From the NCBI RefSeq assembly GCF_017654505.1, contig NC_054569.1:4799492-4863491 (forward strand): a stretch of 64,000 nt of DNA. The letters run 5' to 3'. Below, in pieces: positions 41,448-54,280 of the stretch; position 1 is the first letter of the stretch, and the number at the start of each line of letters is the position of its first letter. The position numbers and the translations under genes are program-made. This stretch comes from Polyodon spathula. Taxonomy: Eukaryota > Chordata > Actinopteri > Acipenseriformes > Polyodontidae. A model generated the notes under the pieces. It was not told where the DNA came from. It saw only the letters and a list, made by a program, of their open reading frames with translations, and did no database searches.

Positions 41448-41866
41448 TGTGTCAAGAGAATATACTGAGAATATAGATTTGCTGTACATGGTAAAGGAAG
41501 GGGAAAGCTATGTAAAAAAAAAAAGATGTAACATAAATGGAGTTTAATATTAACAGATGCTTTATGATTTTACTTGAAAAATATGTTTGGTACTTAATGT
41601 CTTTTGCTTTGGATCTTGTAATGTTTTCTAGCACTGGAGACACACTAACCTTACTGAGTCACACACCTTGCTGTAATGAAATCTTTCTCCTGTCATCCAT
41701 GGGAAGATTGTTAAAGCAGGGACCCAGTCAGACACAAGTGGAAGAGACAGAGGCAGAGAGCTGGAGAGACAGAGAGACAGACAGCTCCACACTGTGCCCT
41801 TTCTGAATATCACGGTTGCATGATAACACTTTTAAATTTAATTTTTTTGGTTATGAATTTTGTTTC

Positions 41867-41870
<4 letters not shown>

Positions 41871-41944
<74 letters not shown>

Positions 41945-41953
41945 TTTTTTTTG
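41871..41953 (+). repeat. (TA)n and T tract in BARX2 3' UTR
   Basis: About 55 bp of TA followed by about 27 T, directly upstream of the first AATAAA. Confidence 0.95.
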
Positions 41954-42090
41954 GTGTAAATAAATAGCTTGTTGGGTAAGCTAAAACAAAAAAAAAACTA
42001 TATAAGGAGAAAAAACTGATGTGTGCTGAGAATGTATTGGTTTTGTTTTTAGCTGCATATGTGTGACTGTTTGGATATGTAAATATATAA

Positions 42091-42096
42091 AATAAA
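42091..42096 (+). terminator. Candidate polyadenylation signal for BARX2
   Basis: AATAAA is followed within 50 bases by TG/T-rich sequence (GCTGTGCTGTAGCCTTTGTGG at about 42124). An earlier AATAAA is at 41959-41964 directly after a T tract. Which is used cannot be decided from sequence alone. Confidence 0.45.
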
Positions 42097-42115
42097 ACAG
42101 ATCTAAACTTCTACT

Positions 42116-43448
42116 TTCAATACTGCTGTGCTGTAGCCTTTGTGGCCATTTCAAATTCCACAGCAAGAACTTTTTAAATCTATTTTGTCTCGCTTTAAAG
42201 CTAGAAAGTTAAGACACGACCAGGGGGCTCAGAAAGGGAGCTAAATACACATGAAGAACATCAGAAACACATCAAAAATATGAAGGGCACATACTAACAA
42301 TAACAGAGTACCCCTCGGACTGCTTCAAACAGAACAGCGATTGAAGATAGTCGTTTTACTCAAACAATTACAAACAACACAGATATACTGTACATAGCAA
42401 CCAAAACGTCTTCTTATATAGAATACACTGTGCAGTAGGGTTCTGGACAGCTGTGTAGTTCACAGAGTAACTATACCAGGTCCAATAGTTGCACTGCCAG
42501 TGTTCACAAAGGGCTGCACTGCAATAATATGACATGACCTTTAGAGTGAAGGTAAAGGAGAGCCTGGGGGATGGAAAGGCAAGGCAGTGAAGAGATCTTC
42601 TCATTGAGCACATTTTAATGACAGGACCCAGAAACGAAGCGCTTCCTATATCAGTGCGTTCAGATCAGTAAACAGGGTGACTCTGACGCTGACAGGGTAT
42701 AAGAAATGAGAAGCAGACAGCTTCCACTGCCATGCTGCAATAGCATCTGCCACCACACCCATTAAAAACCAGCTCGGCAGTGATCCTCCATTAAAACAGA
42801 AAACAGCAACTCGCAAAGCAGGGAGCCGCACATCCCTTTCTGTACGATTGTGCTCTCATATTAAACAGGGTTGAAGGTGTCGTGGGGTGATGCTCGCTGT
42901 GACCGTGCTCCTGCACAGCGCACTGCAGCAGGCACTGTGCTGAAAGGAGGGTTCTGTCTATTGATTCTGCTCATCTCTGAACTCGTGACCCTCCCGAGAG
43001 ACACATGCAAAGCCCTGCTTGAGAACTCGTTCCCATTCATAACTGCTGTTCTAGTCTGCAGGTTAAGGCAGGCACGCTTGGTGAAGGCTCTGTTCAAATG
43101 AGCTGAATGGATTGTTACAGAAACAGCCTCCAGTGATCTGCGCTGTCTAATTGGAATCCCTGTCATTTTCGGGGAGGTGGGAGTTCATCCACCGGTCACA
43201 GGAAAGGCTCAGTCACAAAATGAAGCAGATTTTGCCTTCGAAAGGCAGGCATTGCAGTCCTACATCTGTCAGCATCAGCGCACACAATTAGCACCGGGGG
43301 GGGGGGGGGGGACCTCAAGGTTTCATATATTTACTTTTGCATGTGTTGTGACAGCTATGCAATCTTCACAATCGTACAGTGAGCGAGTTCAGGGTGACAA
43401 TGGTGCCCTTGTTATAACAACTTGCTCTCCACAGGACCCATCAGCCAC
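42116..43448. other. Downstream intergenic, nothing coding recognised
   Basis: Single-copy DNA after BARX2 with a G16 run at 43296-43311. Short open frames here resemble no protein I know. Confidence 0.45.
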
Positions 43449-44222
43449 AGGAGACAGTGAATGAATTGATAACGATCAGTATCCTATCACACAGGGGCAG
43501 CAGTGCTGAAGCACGCAGGCTCTCGTAATGCAGTGGAGTAGCTGTGTCACTCACAGGAGACAGTGAATGAATTGATAACGATCAGTATCCTATCACACAG
43601 GGGCAGCAGTGCTGAAGCACGCAGGCTCTCGTAATGCAGTGGAGTAGCTGTGTCACTCACAGGAGATAGTGAATGAATTGATAACGATCGGTATCCTATC
43701 ACACAGGGGCAGGAGTGCTGAAGCACGCAGGCTCTCGTAATGCAGTGGAGTAGCTGTGTCACTCACAGGAGACAGTGAATGAATTGATAACGATCGGTAT
43801 CCTATCACACAGGGGCAGCAGTGCTGAAGCACGCAGGCTCTCGTAATGCAGTGGAGTAGCTGTGTCACTCACAGGAGACAGTGAATGAATTGATAACGAT
43901 CGGTATCCTATCACACAGGGGCAGCAGTGCTGAAGCACGCAGGCTCTCGTAATGCAGTGGAGTAGCTGTGTCACTCACAGGAGACAGTGAATGAATTGAT
44001 AACGATCGGTATCCTATCACACAGGGGCAGCAGTGCTGAAGCACGCATGGCTCTCGTAATGCAGTGGAGTAGCTGCTTCACTCACAGGAGACAGTGAATG
44101 AATTGATAACGATCGGTATCCTATCACACAGGGGCATTCAGTGCTGAAGCACGCAGGCTCTCGTAATGCAGTGGAGTAGCTGTGTCACTCACAGGATTCA
44201 GTGAATTAATTGATAACGATCG
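43449..44222 (+). repeat. 106-bp minisatellite
   Basis: About 7.3 units with AGTGAATGAATTGATAACGA, CTATCACACAGGGGCAGC and CTCTCGTAATGCAGTGGAG segments. The period is 106 (CAGGAGACAG at 43448 and 43554). Units differ by few substitutions; the last is shortened and divergent. Confidence 0.97.
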
Positions 44223-44810
44223 TATAAGTATTGCCCTTTTTCCCTCTTAAAGACAGTCTCTCTGTGATTGTTAGACCTCATGCATTCTCGGTGTCAAGAG
44301 ATGTGCATTGGGCACCAGGGTCTGTCTGTTTGCTCAAGGGATAATGCATGGACTGTCGAGAGGTTTATAACAGAGGTTCAGTGGAGATATCTGAGGAAGA
44401 GACAGCCAGCTGCGAAACTCTTATCAAATCATCTCCAATGTCGCCGTGGTGGAAGTGCTCCCCCACAGTATAGCTGCGCTGCTAATAAGCTGGCTCTGAG
44501 GCAGCTGGCAGCCAGTTAGCCCGGTCACAGCATGTGTGTGACATCGTTAGTATCTTATATGATAATGAGTCATCCAGGAACTCTCCTCTAAATGACACAC
44601 ACAGGGACGCACCGTTTAGCTTCACCACTTAGCTTCTCTTATATGGAAAATAGTGAAGACAGTATCCAGAGCTCACTTCTATTGCAAGTGTCCCTTGGTT
44701 GTCTACACTTTTAAACAGAGGCTGTGCGATACATCGATTGTCTGCAGAGCCCAGTGTGGAGGGCAGGTAAAGAGCTGGCTGACGGAGTGAAGGGTTTTGT
44801 GCAAGTCAAG
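44223..44810. other. Spacer between two minisatellites
   Basis: Single-copy DNA of about 590 bp. The segment 44391-44453 (including AGCTGCGAAACTCTTATCAA) reappears inside the next array at about 44953-45004. No gene recognised. Confidence 0.6.
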
Positions 44811-45675
44811 AGGTGCCAGACTGAAACCCGCTGGACAACACAGCGAGGTGAACAGAGCTGTGCCAGACTGAAACCCGCTGGACAACACAGCGAGGTGAAC
44901 AGAGCTGTGCCAGACTGAAACCCGCTGGACAACACAGCGAGGTGAACAGAGCTGTGGAAGAGAAGAGCTGCGAAACTCTTATCAAATCATCTCCCGCGTG
45001 GTGGACACACGAGGTGAACAAGCTGTGCCAGACTGAGGCTGGACAACACAGCGAGCTGTGCAAGACTGAAACCCGCTGGACAACACAGCGAGGTGAACAG
45101 AGCTGTGCCAGACTGAAACCCGCTGGACAACACAGCGAGGTGAACAGAGCTGTGCCAGACTGAAACCCGCTGGACAACACAGCGAGGTGAACAGAGCTGT
45201 GCCAGACTGAAACCCGCTGGACAACACAGCGAGGTGAACAGAGCTGTGCAAGACTGAAACCCGCTGGACAACACAATGAGGTGAACAGAGCTGTGCCAGA
45301 CTGAAACCCGCTGGACAACACAGCGAGGTGAACAGAGCTGTGCCAGACTGAAACCCGCTGGACAACACAGCGAGGTGAACAGAGCTGTGCCAGACTGAAA
45401 CCCGCTGGACAACACAGCGAGGTGAACAGAGCTGTGCAAGACTGAAACCCGCTGGACAACACAGCGAGGTGAACAGAGCTGTGCAAGACTGAAACCCGCT
45501 GGACAACACAGCGAGGTGAACAGAGCTGTGCAAGACTGAAACCCGCTGGACAACACAATGAGGTGAACAGAGCTGTGCCAGACTGAAACCCGCTGGACAA
45601 CACAGCGAGGTGAACAGAGCTGTGCAAGACTGAAACCCGCTGGACAACACAATGAGGTGAACAGAGCTGTGCAAG
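44811..45675 (+). repeat. 47-bp minisatellite downstream of BARX2
   Basis: About 17 units contain CTGAAACCCGCTGGACAACA then CAGCGAGGTGAACAGAG. The period is 47 (44821 to 44868). Units vary as GCCAGACTG or GCAAGACTG and as AGCGAGG or AATGAGG. An unrelated insert and degraded units lie at 44953-45060. The period shares no sequence with the 47-bp array of intron 3. Minus-strand frames of up to 273 codons are artefacts. Confidence 0.97.
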
Positions 45676-46045
45676 ATGGGGGAGCCAATAACACTGTCAG
45701 AGACTCCAGCCATCAGTCAGGCTACAGGTTGTTCTTAGAATTGCTTCAAATGTTACAAAAGTGCCTTTTCCACGACTCTGTCAATCACTGCGTTGATGAA
45801 GCAATCGGTTTATTTACGCAACACCTCTTTTCTTTCCAGTCTCCACTTATCGAAGCAGAGAGGTTTCAGTTGTTCTGACAAGTCTGGTGGTGCGAGGGGA
45901 GTCTGGTAAGCACCAATACTTCTGCATTAGGGCAATGCTTCGCATTGCAGTGAACAGCTATAAAGACTAGATTCCCTCTTGAATAATGCTCCCCTTATTC
46001 CAGAGGAGGTGTAGTTAACAAGATAAACCCATAACAACAACAACT
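45676..46045. other. Intergenic spacer
   Basis: Single-copy sequence between the 47-bp array and the LINE fragment, ending with an AAC run and short TA run (46026-46060). Nothing recognised. Confidence 0.4.
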
Positions 46046-46675
46046 TCAATTCATATATATATTGGGTACAAACCGGCTGGGAAGGACAAGGTAATTCAGG
46101 AAGATAAGTGAGCCATTGAGTGAGCGATAAGTCAGGAGATGTAGTGTAAAAGAGATTTGATGCTTGATGGGAAGCCAGTGAAGTTTAGCCAGGACTGGTG
46201 TAATGTGGTGGTACTTTCTCGCTGCGTTCTGAACTATTTGTAATCTATCAATTGCTTTGGATGGAAGGCCTGCAAATAGGAAGCTACAAGAGTCAAACTG
46301 AGAGGTAACAAATGCATGGAATCTGAGCATCAGTGAGAGAAACGATGAACTGGCAATCTTCCATAAAAGGAAAAAAGAGGATCTGACAACACAAGAAATA
46401 TGTGCCTCAAAACACATTGTGGCATCTAAGAATACCCCAAGACTCTTTATAGAAGCTGAAGGATGCAGTACATAGTTACCACAACTAAGCAGAAAAGAAG
46501 TGAAAGATTGCAATTGTCTTTTAGAGCCAGTAAGCAAAAGTTCAGTTTTACTAGCATTTAGCTGCAAAACAAAATGAGCAGACATCCAAGATTCAATGTC
46601 TGCAAGACACTTAGCAAGCACTAATACCTCAGAGGAAATGTTAGCATTGGATTTGAGATCTAGCTGTGTGTCACT
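46046..46675 (-). mobile_element. CR1/L2-type LINE reverse transcriptase fragment
   Basis: A minus-strand frame of about 200 codons encodes the C-terminal part of a non-LTR retrotransposon reverse transcriptase. Diagnostic blocks are DTQLDLKSN near the start (from the active-site ADDTQL region), [62 protein letters not shown] and LLTYRSLNG. Reading starts near 46675, just after the catalytic Asp-Asp, and runs to a stop at 46046. The 5' ORF parts and the last C-terminal block with the 3' UTR are missing, so both ends are truncated. The remaining frame has no internal stop, so the insertion is not very old. Confidence 0.85.
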
Positions 46676-49192
46676 GCTCTGCGGATGATCTCACCTGCAC
46701 TTCCAATTGCTTTGCAGGCCTCAGACGTGGAGTTTTGAAAGAGCAACATTTTCACAGCAGGTTGTCAGCTATGATGACAGGTCAAATGCATCTCCGTTTG
46801 CATCTCTGTTAGAGAGCCACGAACGCCAGAGGAACTTTCGAAAGACCCGTCAAAACAATCACAAAGCACTGTTGAATAAACAGCTTGCCTGATGTCTCTG
46901 CTAATTGAAACCTCAGCCCTGTGTTGTGGTGTTGGTTGCTATAAACACTCTGATCATTTGCATTAGTATGTGATAGTGTAATATTTCCTTCAAGATGTTA
47001 TCTGCACAAGCCCTGGCACAGACTGCTCTCTATTCACCACAAAGAGAGAGAGCGAGAGAGAGAGAGAGAGATGCAGGTGTGCAATGTCCTCCTGTCCTGA
47101 AGAAGGAGAGTCCTGCTGGGGACAGGGGGGATGCTGGGAGATGCAGTGGTCGTGGTCTCAACTGGACCTGCTTCAGATCCAGACAGGGCTCGGTTCTATC
47201 AGTTCATTAGGAATAGCCAGTGCATTCAGGGGATAAGGGGATGGATCTGCATGCTGATTCTCTGGGGTTACTGACTATAGAAACGGCACTGGGATGATCT
47301 CAGCTCTCCAGGAGCAGGTCTGCTCTCTGCCACACGAGAGAATGAGTTCGCACCTTAAACACGATTCAAAGTCATGGGGCTCACTGTCACACAACAATTG
47401 GGGAGGCACATTTTCCAGAGTGAGAAGAATTTTGTATCTATGTTTTGAGTCAATTGTATAAAAACACACAAACCCTCTCATTGTGTTATTCCATCCTCAC
47501 ATTTATTCAGTCTAATATTATTTTTTTATAGACAGATAGACAGACAGATAGATAGATAGACAGATAGATAGATCGGTATACACTGCCAACCCCACCCCTT
47601 TCAAAATCATTGACAAATCACTCAATTGAGCACCAGACAATGGTTTACTGTTCTTGTTTGGCCCGAGGGCTAATTATTAGTTGCGTTTATCCTGCTAATA
47701 AAAAAGCACTTGGTAATTCTGAATACAAGGGAACTATGAAGATCTGTCAAAACATATGACCTGTGACAAAGAATTCAGTGTTCTCCAAGACTGACAAAAT
47801 TTATAGCTTTTAGAATGATCTATTTACCATTCATTTCTAGGAGGGCTTGGTAAACTGAAATTGGATAGATATCTCAATGGAATGCAAACAGAAATCTTTG
47901 ATTGAAACGTCGTAGAACAGGAGAGGGAGAGAGTGAGAGAGAGAGAATGAGAGAGAGAGAGAGAAGATGAGAGGGAGAGAGAAACAGATAAAGCCCAAGT
48001 AACACATTATCTTTGTTTCTTTGCTGTACTAAATCCATCAAAAAATGACATCTAAATTGATTTTCTCTGGCAAGACACTGCAGTGAAAATAAACACTGTT
48101 TTTCACAGTTTTGTTTCTTTTTTTCGTTTCTGGGAGGGAACAGCGGGCCCTCACAGCACAATGAAAGAAGCTGCTTGCTTTGGAGGGATATACTGTCTGG
48201 TGTTGTGATGCCAGTCGTGGTCTTGATAAAGGGTTCCAGTTCGGGTTAGGGTTCTATCACGTGCATAGCAACAATGTAACTGTGTAAGCGCACATGGATT
48301 TACTGAGTAACTGCCATGGAAACGCACTGTAATTAGAAGCACTTCCTGGAAAGTGTTTCCGCGCTTTGGTTGCCAGTACTGGATTCTTGTCAGGGATGTA
48401 ACGTGTGGCTTATCAAAGTGGCTCCTGCAGACTGTTACACTTTAAACTGCAGCAGAAGCTTAGTAAATCTGACCCTTTCATTTTAAACCTGGACGACATT
48501 TTTTCTTCCAGCTCCCACAGATATAAAAGGGAGGGTTCTGCAGACTTATCTGCTGAACAGAATCCTCTGTGAATTACTCCGAGATTTATCAGGATTACAA
48601 GCAAATCCAGCCCCCTGAGAATATGAGCACAGAGTAGTTATAAGCGTTTCACAACGCCAGTGTGACGCACCTGTCCTGGCAGAAACACAGCGCACACACA
48701 TGGGTGGTTAAGCATCGGTTTATGGTTCATCGATAGGTGTATTGTCAGGGTGGTTCACACCTGAAGCTAACATGAGTCGAGGTTTAAGATGATGCATTTT
48801 CTTTTTACTGCCAGCGCCCCAGTATCTACAATTAAACTTATCATCCCTATAAAAGGATTTACAACATGAAAAAGAAAAAAAATGACAAATAGCCTGATAT
48901 AATGAACCGAATGGCTTATCACGTCTATTCACTTTGCAAGTGTCCTGCTACCGCGTGAAAACAATATTATACAATGGCAGGGCTTGTCCGCTTATTCGTT
49001 TCAATGGGCTATGACACATCATAGCTGTGTCGAAGTCTCAGGAAACTTTCATGGTTTGCAACTACAGCCTGGTCACAGTTTCAAATGACCTCATAGCTTC
49101 ACTACTCTCCAGGATGTGTGTCACTGTGGGATATCACCGCTTTTCTGAATAATTCAGCTAATTGCTGAATTATTTCATATGAGACATCAGAG
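46676..49192. other. Intergenic, nothing coding recognised
   Basis: Single-copy DNA with GA tracts (47042-47071 and 47920-47985), a GACA/GATA tract (47529-47573) and a MITE-like repeat at 48243-48360. No gene recognised. Confidence 0.45.
48243..48360 (+). repeat. Member of a dispersed MITE-like family
   Basis: The order of short blocks GGGTTAGGGTT, GTGTAAGCGCACATGG, CCATGGAAA, CTGTAATTAGAAGCACTT and AAAGTGTTTCC matches the element at 63464-63625. It is probably a short nonautonomous transposon relic. Confidence 0.4.
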
Positions 49193-49708
49193 CATGGACA
49201 GCAAGGACCAGGACAGACCAGAACATGGACAGCAAGGACCAGGACAGACCAAAACATGGACAGCAAGGACCAGGACAGACCAGAACATAGACAGCAAGGA
49301 CCACGACAGACCAGAACATGGACAGCAAGGACCAGGACAGACCAAAACATGGACAGCAAGGACCAGGACAGACCAGAACATGGACAGCAAGGACCAGGAC
49401 AGACCAAACATAGACAGCAAGGACCAGGACAGACCAGAACATGGACAGCAAGGACCAGGACAGACCAGAACATGGACAGCAAGGACCAGGACAGACCAGA
49501 ACATAGACAGCAAGGACCAGGACAGACCAGAACATGGACAGCAAGGACCAGGACAGACCAGAACATAGACAGCAAGGACCAGGACAGACCAGAACATAGA
49601 CAGCAAGGACCAGGACAGACCAGAACATGGACAGCAAGGACCAGGGACAGACCAGAACATGGACAGCAAGGACCAGGACAGACCAGAACATGGACAGCAA
49701 GGACCAAG
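49193..49708 (+). repeat. 31-bp minisatellite
   Basis: About 17 units contain CATGGACAGCAAGGACCAGG then ACAGACCAGAA. The period is 31 (CATGG at 49193 and 49224). Variants are CATAGAC and ACCAAAA. Because 31 is not a multiple of three and the unit lacks stops in several frames, open frames of up to 201 codons appear on both strands and are artefacts. Confidence 0.98.
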
Positions 49709-52700
49709 ACTAGTCAATGCAGCTTCCTGATATCCAGCCACTTCATGTGTGGTAGTTTAAAATAACTCAGATGGTCTGGATGCAGTCACAGCATGAAACC
49801 TACAGCAAAGATATCAGGAGGCAACAGTCTGTCATCGCATTGGAAATATTTGTATATCCTTAAAAACTTAACAAAAAAAGAAACATGATAAAGCAGGAGC
49901 AGTGGTAATTGAAATCAAGATTACACAATCATTTCGCAAGATGAGAAATTTGATTTTAAGCGTTGGTAATCACTAAAAATAGCAGTATTTTCAAAGAGAC
50001 GCACACTATCTCACTGGAGTCAACCAAATAATTAGAGCTGGCAGAAGTGTTCAGAGGGACAAAAGCAAAGGGATTAGTTAACACACCTAACTGACTACTA
50101 ATGTGCTGCAACAAATCACTCAGCGTTTCTATCACCACACCTAAAAGTGAACAAAAACTAGTGCAAAGCATACAATTAGCAAGAAGAATAACCATAGCAT
50201 TGCAGGAAGTGCGAGTGCAGAGTATTAAAGGACTTATTCCTAGTCAGGGGGGTGACAATGAGAGGATATGTCAGGAGGGGTCCCTGGTAAGCACTCTCCT
50301 TTATGAACACATCATTCATTTTAAATGCCGCCCCTCGCCGGCCCCCAGCCAAGGTACACAACTCAGTGCGGCCAGGATTCGAAGCAGCCAGCTCCTGCTG
50401 GCACGACTCTCCCTGCTCTCCCACGGAGGGGTCTTTACAGGGGGTACACTTGTCATGGAATCTAGTCTGTTTAAAAACCAGGACTGGAGGAAAAGGACTC
50501 CCGCGGGAGAGGAAACCTGGGGACCAGCCTGCTGCTTTGCTATCGTGTTTATCACTGAAGGCAATTCAAACATGTTTTTCGAGCAGGCTTACACGGTGGG
50601 GCTGTGGTATTATTAGCTGCCGCTGATTTCTAGGGCACAGCAGTGGTTGTTTGAATACTACACCTTATTGCCCAAAGCCGGTATCTCAGAAACACAGCAT
50701 GGAATTCACACAGCAATCTTTAACGCCAGATTAGCCCTTACTGTTTAAAAGATCTGCATCAGAATGACTGTTTATCAGATCTGCAGCAGAACGGCCCTCC
50801 AGCACCAGAGTTGCACCTCCCGGCTTTATCTTGATAAATACAAATAATAATTACTTTGGTATGGAGTATTTGGTCCAGAAATTACAAAGTGAGAACGCGG
50901 AGCCCTCGCTTTCCCCTGAGCAGCCTGTCAGTGTGCAAATGGTTAAACAAGGCCCTACTAGTCATGCCATGGAGATGCAGGTCCCTTACTGGAGACACAG
51001 CAGCCCAACACAAGCCAAGTGCACCGCGCGCTGCTGGGCTCTACCTGTCAGCTCAGATGCAGGAAAGAGAACAGAAAAACAGTGTCGTTGCTAGGAAACC
51101 AGCAAACAAACACTGAGGTGAAAGAGCCATGTGTAGAGGAATCAGCCTGAGGGGACAGCATCCTTCAACGAAATCTAGGAGCCAGTTTGAAAAGGAACCG
51201 TGCCAAGTATCATTCACAGCACAGGAGAAACATTTAATTGTTTTTTTTTTTTCCTTTGACAATGAGAAAGCGTATATAAACACAGAGGCTGGGTTCATTG
51301 CTCGGCTGTACTGTGGCAACATGAATGCTCTTGTGTCAGCCCTGGCTTCACTGAGCTCTCTGCACTAAACTGCGAGCAGCTGAAAAGCACGGCTCACTTC
51401 ACTGAACTCTTACCATCCACTGTGGTGAACTATGGAGAGTCCTTGCAAAGTGTTCAGAGGTGAAAGCATGTGAAATCCCAGTGAGGTATTTTAAACAGAA
51501 GAACAGGGCAGAACTATGTAAGACATGCTAAACTGATCCTGCACTCCAGGACCTGTTCCAACCAGTTACGTCAGTTTATTTGAAGTAATTAAGGACCTGA
51601 CTGGAACAAGGCGCTGGATTGGACTGAGGGAAACTCAAACTTCTAGAAGGTTTTTGAAGTGTTCTGTTGAAATGTCTGTGCCAGTTCCTCTTGAGCTGCC
51701 TTTTCCAGCAACCCACCTTCCTTCCCCTCCCATTGGTCAGGCTCAGTGTGTGACATCAGGGACTGAAGAATAGGAGCTCTCAATGCTGATTGGTGAGTGG
51801 GCTGCCAGTAGAGAGCAGACACTGGGCATTGTAAAATTGGGTAGGAAAACAAGGGTACAACTCACAAGCAATTGCTCAAAACATGCCTTGGGAAAAGCAT
51901 GCACCAATGAACAGATCATAAAACAAAGTGACACAGGAACCACTGAGGGTGTGGTTATTTGCGTTGACTTGCTCAGAGAAGGCTCTTCCAGTCTGAAGCG
52001 ATACTCAGAGTTTCGTCTGAGCTGACAGGGTGCATTCCTACACTGTCCCATGGAGTCCAGACACACGAAGCCTGCTGCCACACCACTGGAGGCAGCAGCC
52101 TCAGTGATGAAACCACAGCTTAGTGTGTTAAACAACCTGGAGCTAATCTGCACACGCGATGCTGTGTTAGCAAGTACGAAAGAGCACTTCTATTACAGAC
52201 AGCCGCGCTCATTCTGAAACGACACCCAGCCTCCCCTCTGCAGTGCTAATGGGGAACGCAGCTGAATGGGTTAAATGCTTCAATGAAATGATTTACTATC
52301 AGCTGATCAATCAGAAAGGAATTCCATGCATCGATCATCTATCCTGCCAGGGCAGAGTCACAGCCTGCTTTGCAGTCTTGGGACATGAAGATCCTGCTGC
52401 ATCGCCAGACTACTTACAGGCTACTAACATGGACTGTGAACGTCCCAAATTCAACGTCCCATTCAATCCCAAAATCCTTTTCCCAGATACAGACCAGACT
52501 CCCACTGCTTTGAAAGCCGCAATGCCTTGCACCAGGTTTGCAAGGTTGCTATTTAAACTTCTGTTTGCTCAGACAGGATTTCTATAGCCAGAAAAGCAAC
52601 TCTTTGGACACAAGAGCATTCATAACATTTACTTTCACCTGGAAGCAGGCTTGTTTTTTTTTCACGTCATGCGATATTTAAGCGAAACTTGGCAACATTT

Positions 52701-53110
52701 GTAATGCTATAAATAAAACACACAAAAAAAAAAAAAAATACCCTGATTCTGAAAATCAAATACATGAAAAAAGAAACATGCTGCTTCATTTCCCGGTTTA
52801 TCCAAATCTCTTGAATTCCCACAGATATGGAGATCCGGTTTTGTGCTCCGAGAAAACCACTTGAAACAATTACAAAACATCTCCATTTAAATGTATTACC
52901 TGCCACTCAGACCCGTACCACATCAGAAATACATGCTTTAAAACACAACGGGGCACATGCTCCTTTATACCGCGTGTCTGAAACACCACCTCTTATCTTA
53001 ACCAAGGTCTTTTTGGTTAGATTCACTTGGTATATCATTTTCTGGTTCAGTCATCACAATCCGGTGACTTTTTAAATAGTTTAAAGCACCCCCCTAGTGT
53101 AAAACAGGTC
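49709..53110. other. Intergenic, nothing coding recognised
   Basis: Mostly single-copy DNA. A SINE-like remnant is at 50315-50425 and A/T runs are near 51241 and 52723. The + frame 50101-50616 spans the SINE-like remnant and shows no known domain. Confidence 0.45.
50315..50425 (-). mobile_element. Possible tRNA-derived SINE remnant
   Basis: On the minus strand, GCTTCGAATCCTGG (RC of about 50372-50385) matches a Pol III B box (GGTTCGANTCC). About 40 bases before it, GTGGGAGAGCAGGGAG resembles an A box. The spacing fits a tRNA-derived SINE head. No poly-A or LINE-like tail is clear, so the element is probably old and truncated. Confidence 0.4.
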
Positions 53111-53408
53111 TACCCTCTGAGTTCAGCTGGCACGCCAGTGTGTGCAGATATAACTGAATCTACCCTCTGAGTTCAGCTGGCACGCCAGTGTGTGCAGATA
53201 TAACTGAATCTACCCTCTGAGTTCAGCTGGCACGCCAGTGTGTGCAGATATAACTGAATCTACCCTCTGAGTTCAGCTGGCACGCCAGTGTGTGCAGATA
53301 TAACTGAATCTACCCTCTGAGTTCAGCTGGCACGCCAGTGTGTGCAGATATAACTGAATCTACCCTCTGAGTTCAGCTGGCACGCCAGTGTGCGCAGATA
53401 TAACTGAC
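53111..53408 (+). repeat. 50-bp minisatellite
   Basis: Six units with TACCCTCTGAGTTCAGCTGG and CACGCCAGTGTGTGCAGATA, period exactly 50. The units are almost identical; only the last has TGCGCAGATA. This indicates a recent expansion. Confidence 0.98.
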
Positions 53409-54214
53409 AGGGCAACCAGCAGGACTGCCAGCTGGGCGTGTTCTGGAAAGACAGATTCAAACTGTAACTAATTCATTTCTAACTGATCAGCTTACTAAAT
53501 ACAGAGGAGCAGAGCTAGTTCTTAAGCATGCTGTCAGTGGTTATCACTCGGTATGGGATGTCATTCTAAGAGGAGGTGGCTTGAAATGAGTTCTGTCGAG
53601 GCTGCGTTCTTCAAGTGAAATGGAAAAGCAATCCGCCTGCTTCTCAACGGTTTAGCTTCATTACAAAAATCAGGCTGATTGGTATCTCCGAAGAGAGGCT
53701 GTAGCCTCCCTCCTGCATCTAAAACAAAAAACCAAACCAGCATACAAAACACAACCCCAGCTGCAACTCCAGGAATAGGGATCTGACTGCCTCTGCTTGA
53801 GTAGCACAGTCACTGGAGGGTTAAGCACACTCTCTTTGGCTGTTTTTATAAGTAAGCAGGCAGGGTTTATACAAACCGAGGGGAAAGAAGGCTGCACAGC
53901 CAGTTTAAAGAAATACTTTGTGTTCTCTAATTGTGTCTCCTTATATCACTTAAAGCTGCTTTATTTTTAAGTTAAATTGCCTTTTAAGTGGATAGCTACT
54001 TAAAATTGTGTAAAAGGCTATTTTTAGCTCAGGTTGCAACAAAAGATGCTTGCCTCAGCATACTGTAACTAAAAGACAATACTCAAGCGCTGCAGAAGAA
54101 TTAGACACACAAAACCGAACTTGTGTAATCAGACTTGGTGTTTTAAAGGCACGATAGAGAGGTGCAGATCAATTCAGGTCACCAGTGGTGCTGAATCTCC
54201 ACTTACAAACCTGC

Positions 54215-54280
54215 ATTGCCACTGTTTGAAATCGTGCTCAGGGAGCCCTGCTCTAATGATTGAGCCACTCTTCCTGTGCA
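54215..54280 (-). mobile_element. Possible tRNA-derived SINE head
   Basis: The minus strand reads GTGGCTCAATCATTAGAGCA, very like the D-arm and A box of a tRNA. About 20 bases later comes GATTTCAAACAGTGG, like a degraded B box. The rest of the element is not recognisable. Confidence 0.4.

Larger units (their letters stand above)
40379..42115 (+). other. BARX2 3' UTR (inferred extent)
   Basis: Sequence after the stop codon holds a 45-bp minisatellite (40630-41012), a CA tract (41406-41445), a TA plus T tract (41871-41953) and two AATAAA hexamers (41959 and 42091). The later hexamer, AAAATAAAACAG at 42088-42099, lies in AT-rich sequence that resembles a normal gene end. The 3' limit is inferred without transcript data. 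Confidence 0.5.

Noticed and set aside
43547..43974. Three 71-codon minus-strand frames spaced by 106 bp
   Set aside because: They are identical shadows of the 106-bp minisatellite.
44806..45713. Minus-strand open frames of 235-273 codons with Cys/Ser/Val-rich repeats
   Set aside because: They are produced by the 47-bp minisatellite, whose unit has no stop in the three minus frames. There is no start context, splice pattern or homology.
49102..49765. Open frames of 129-201 codons on both strands
   Set aside because: They are artefacts of the 31-bp minisatellite, which cycles through frames.
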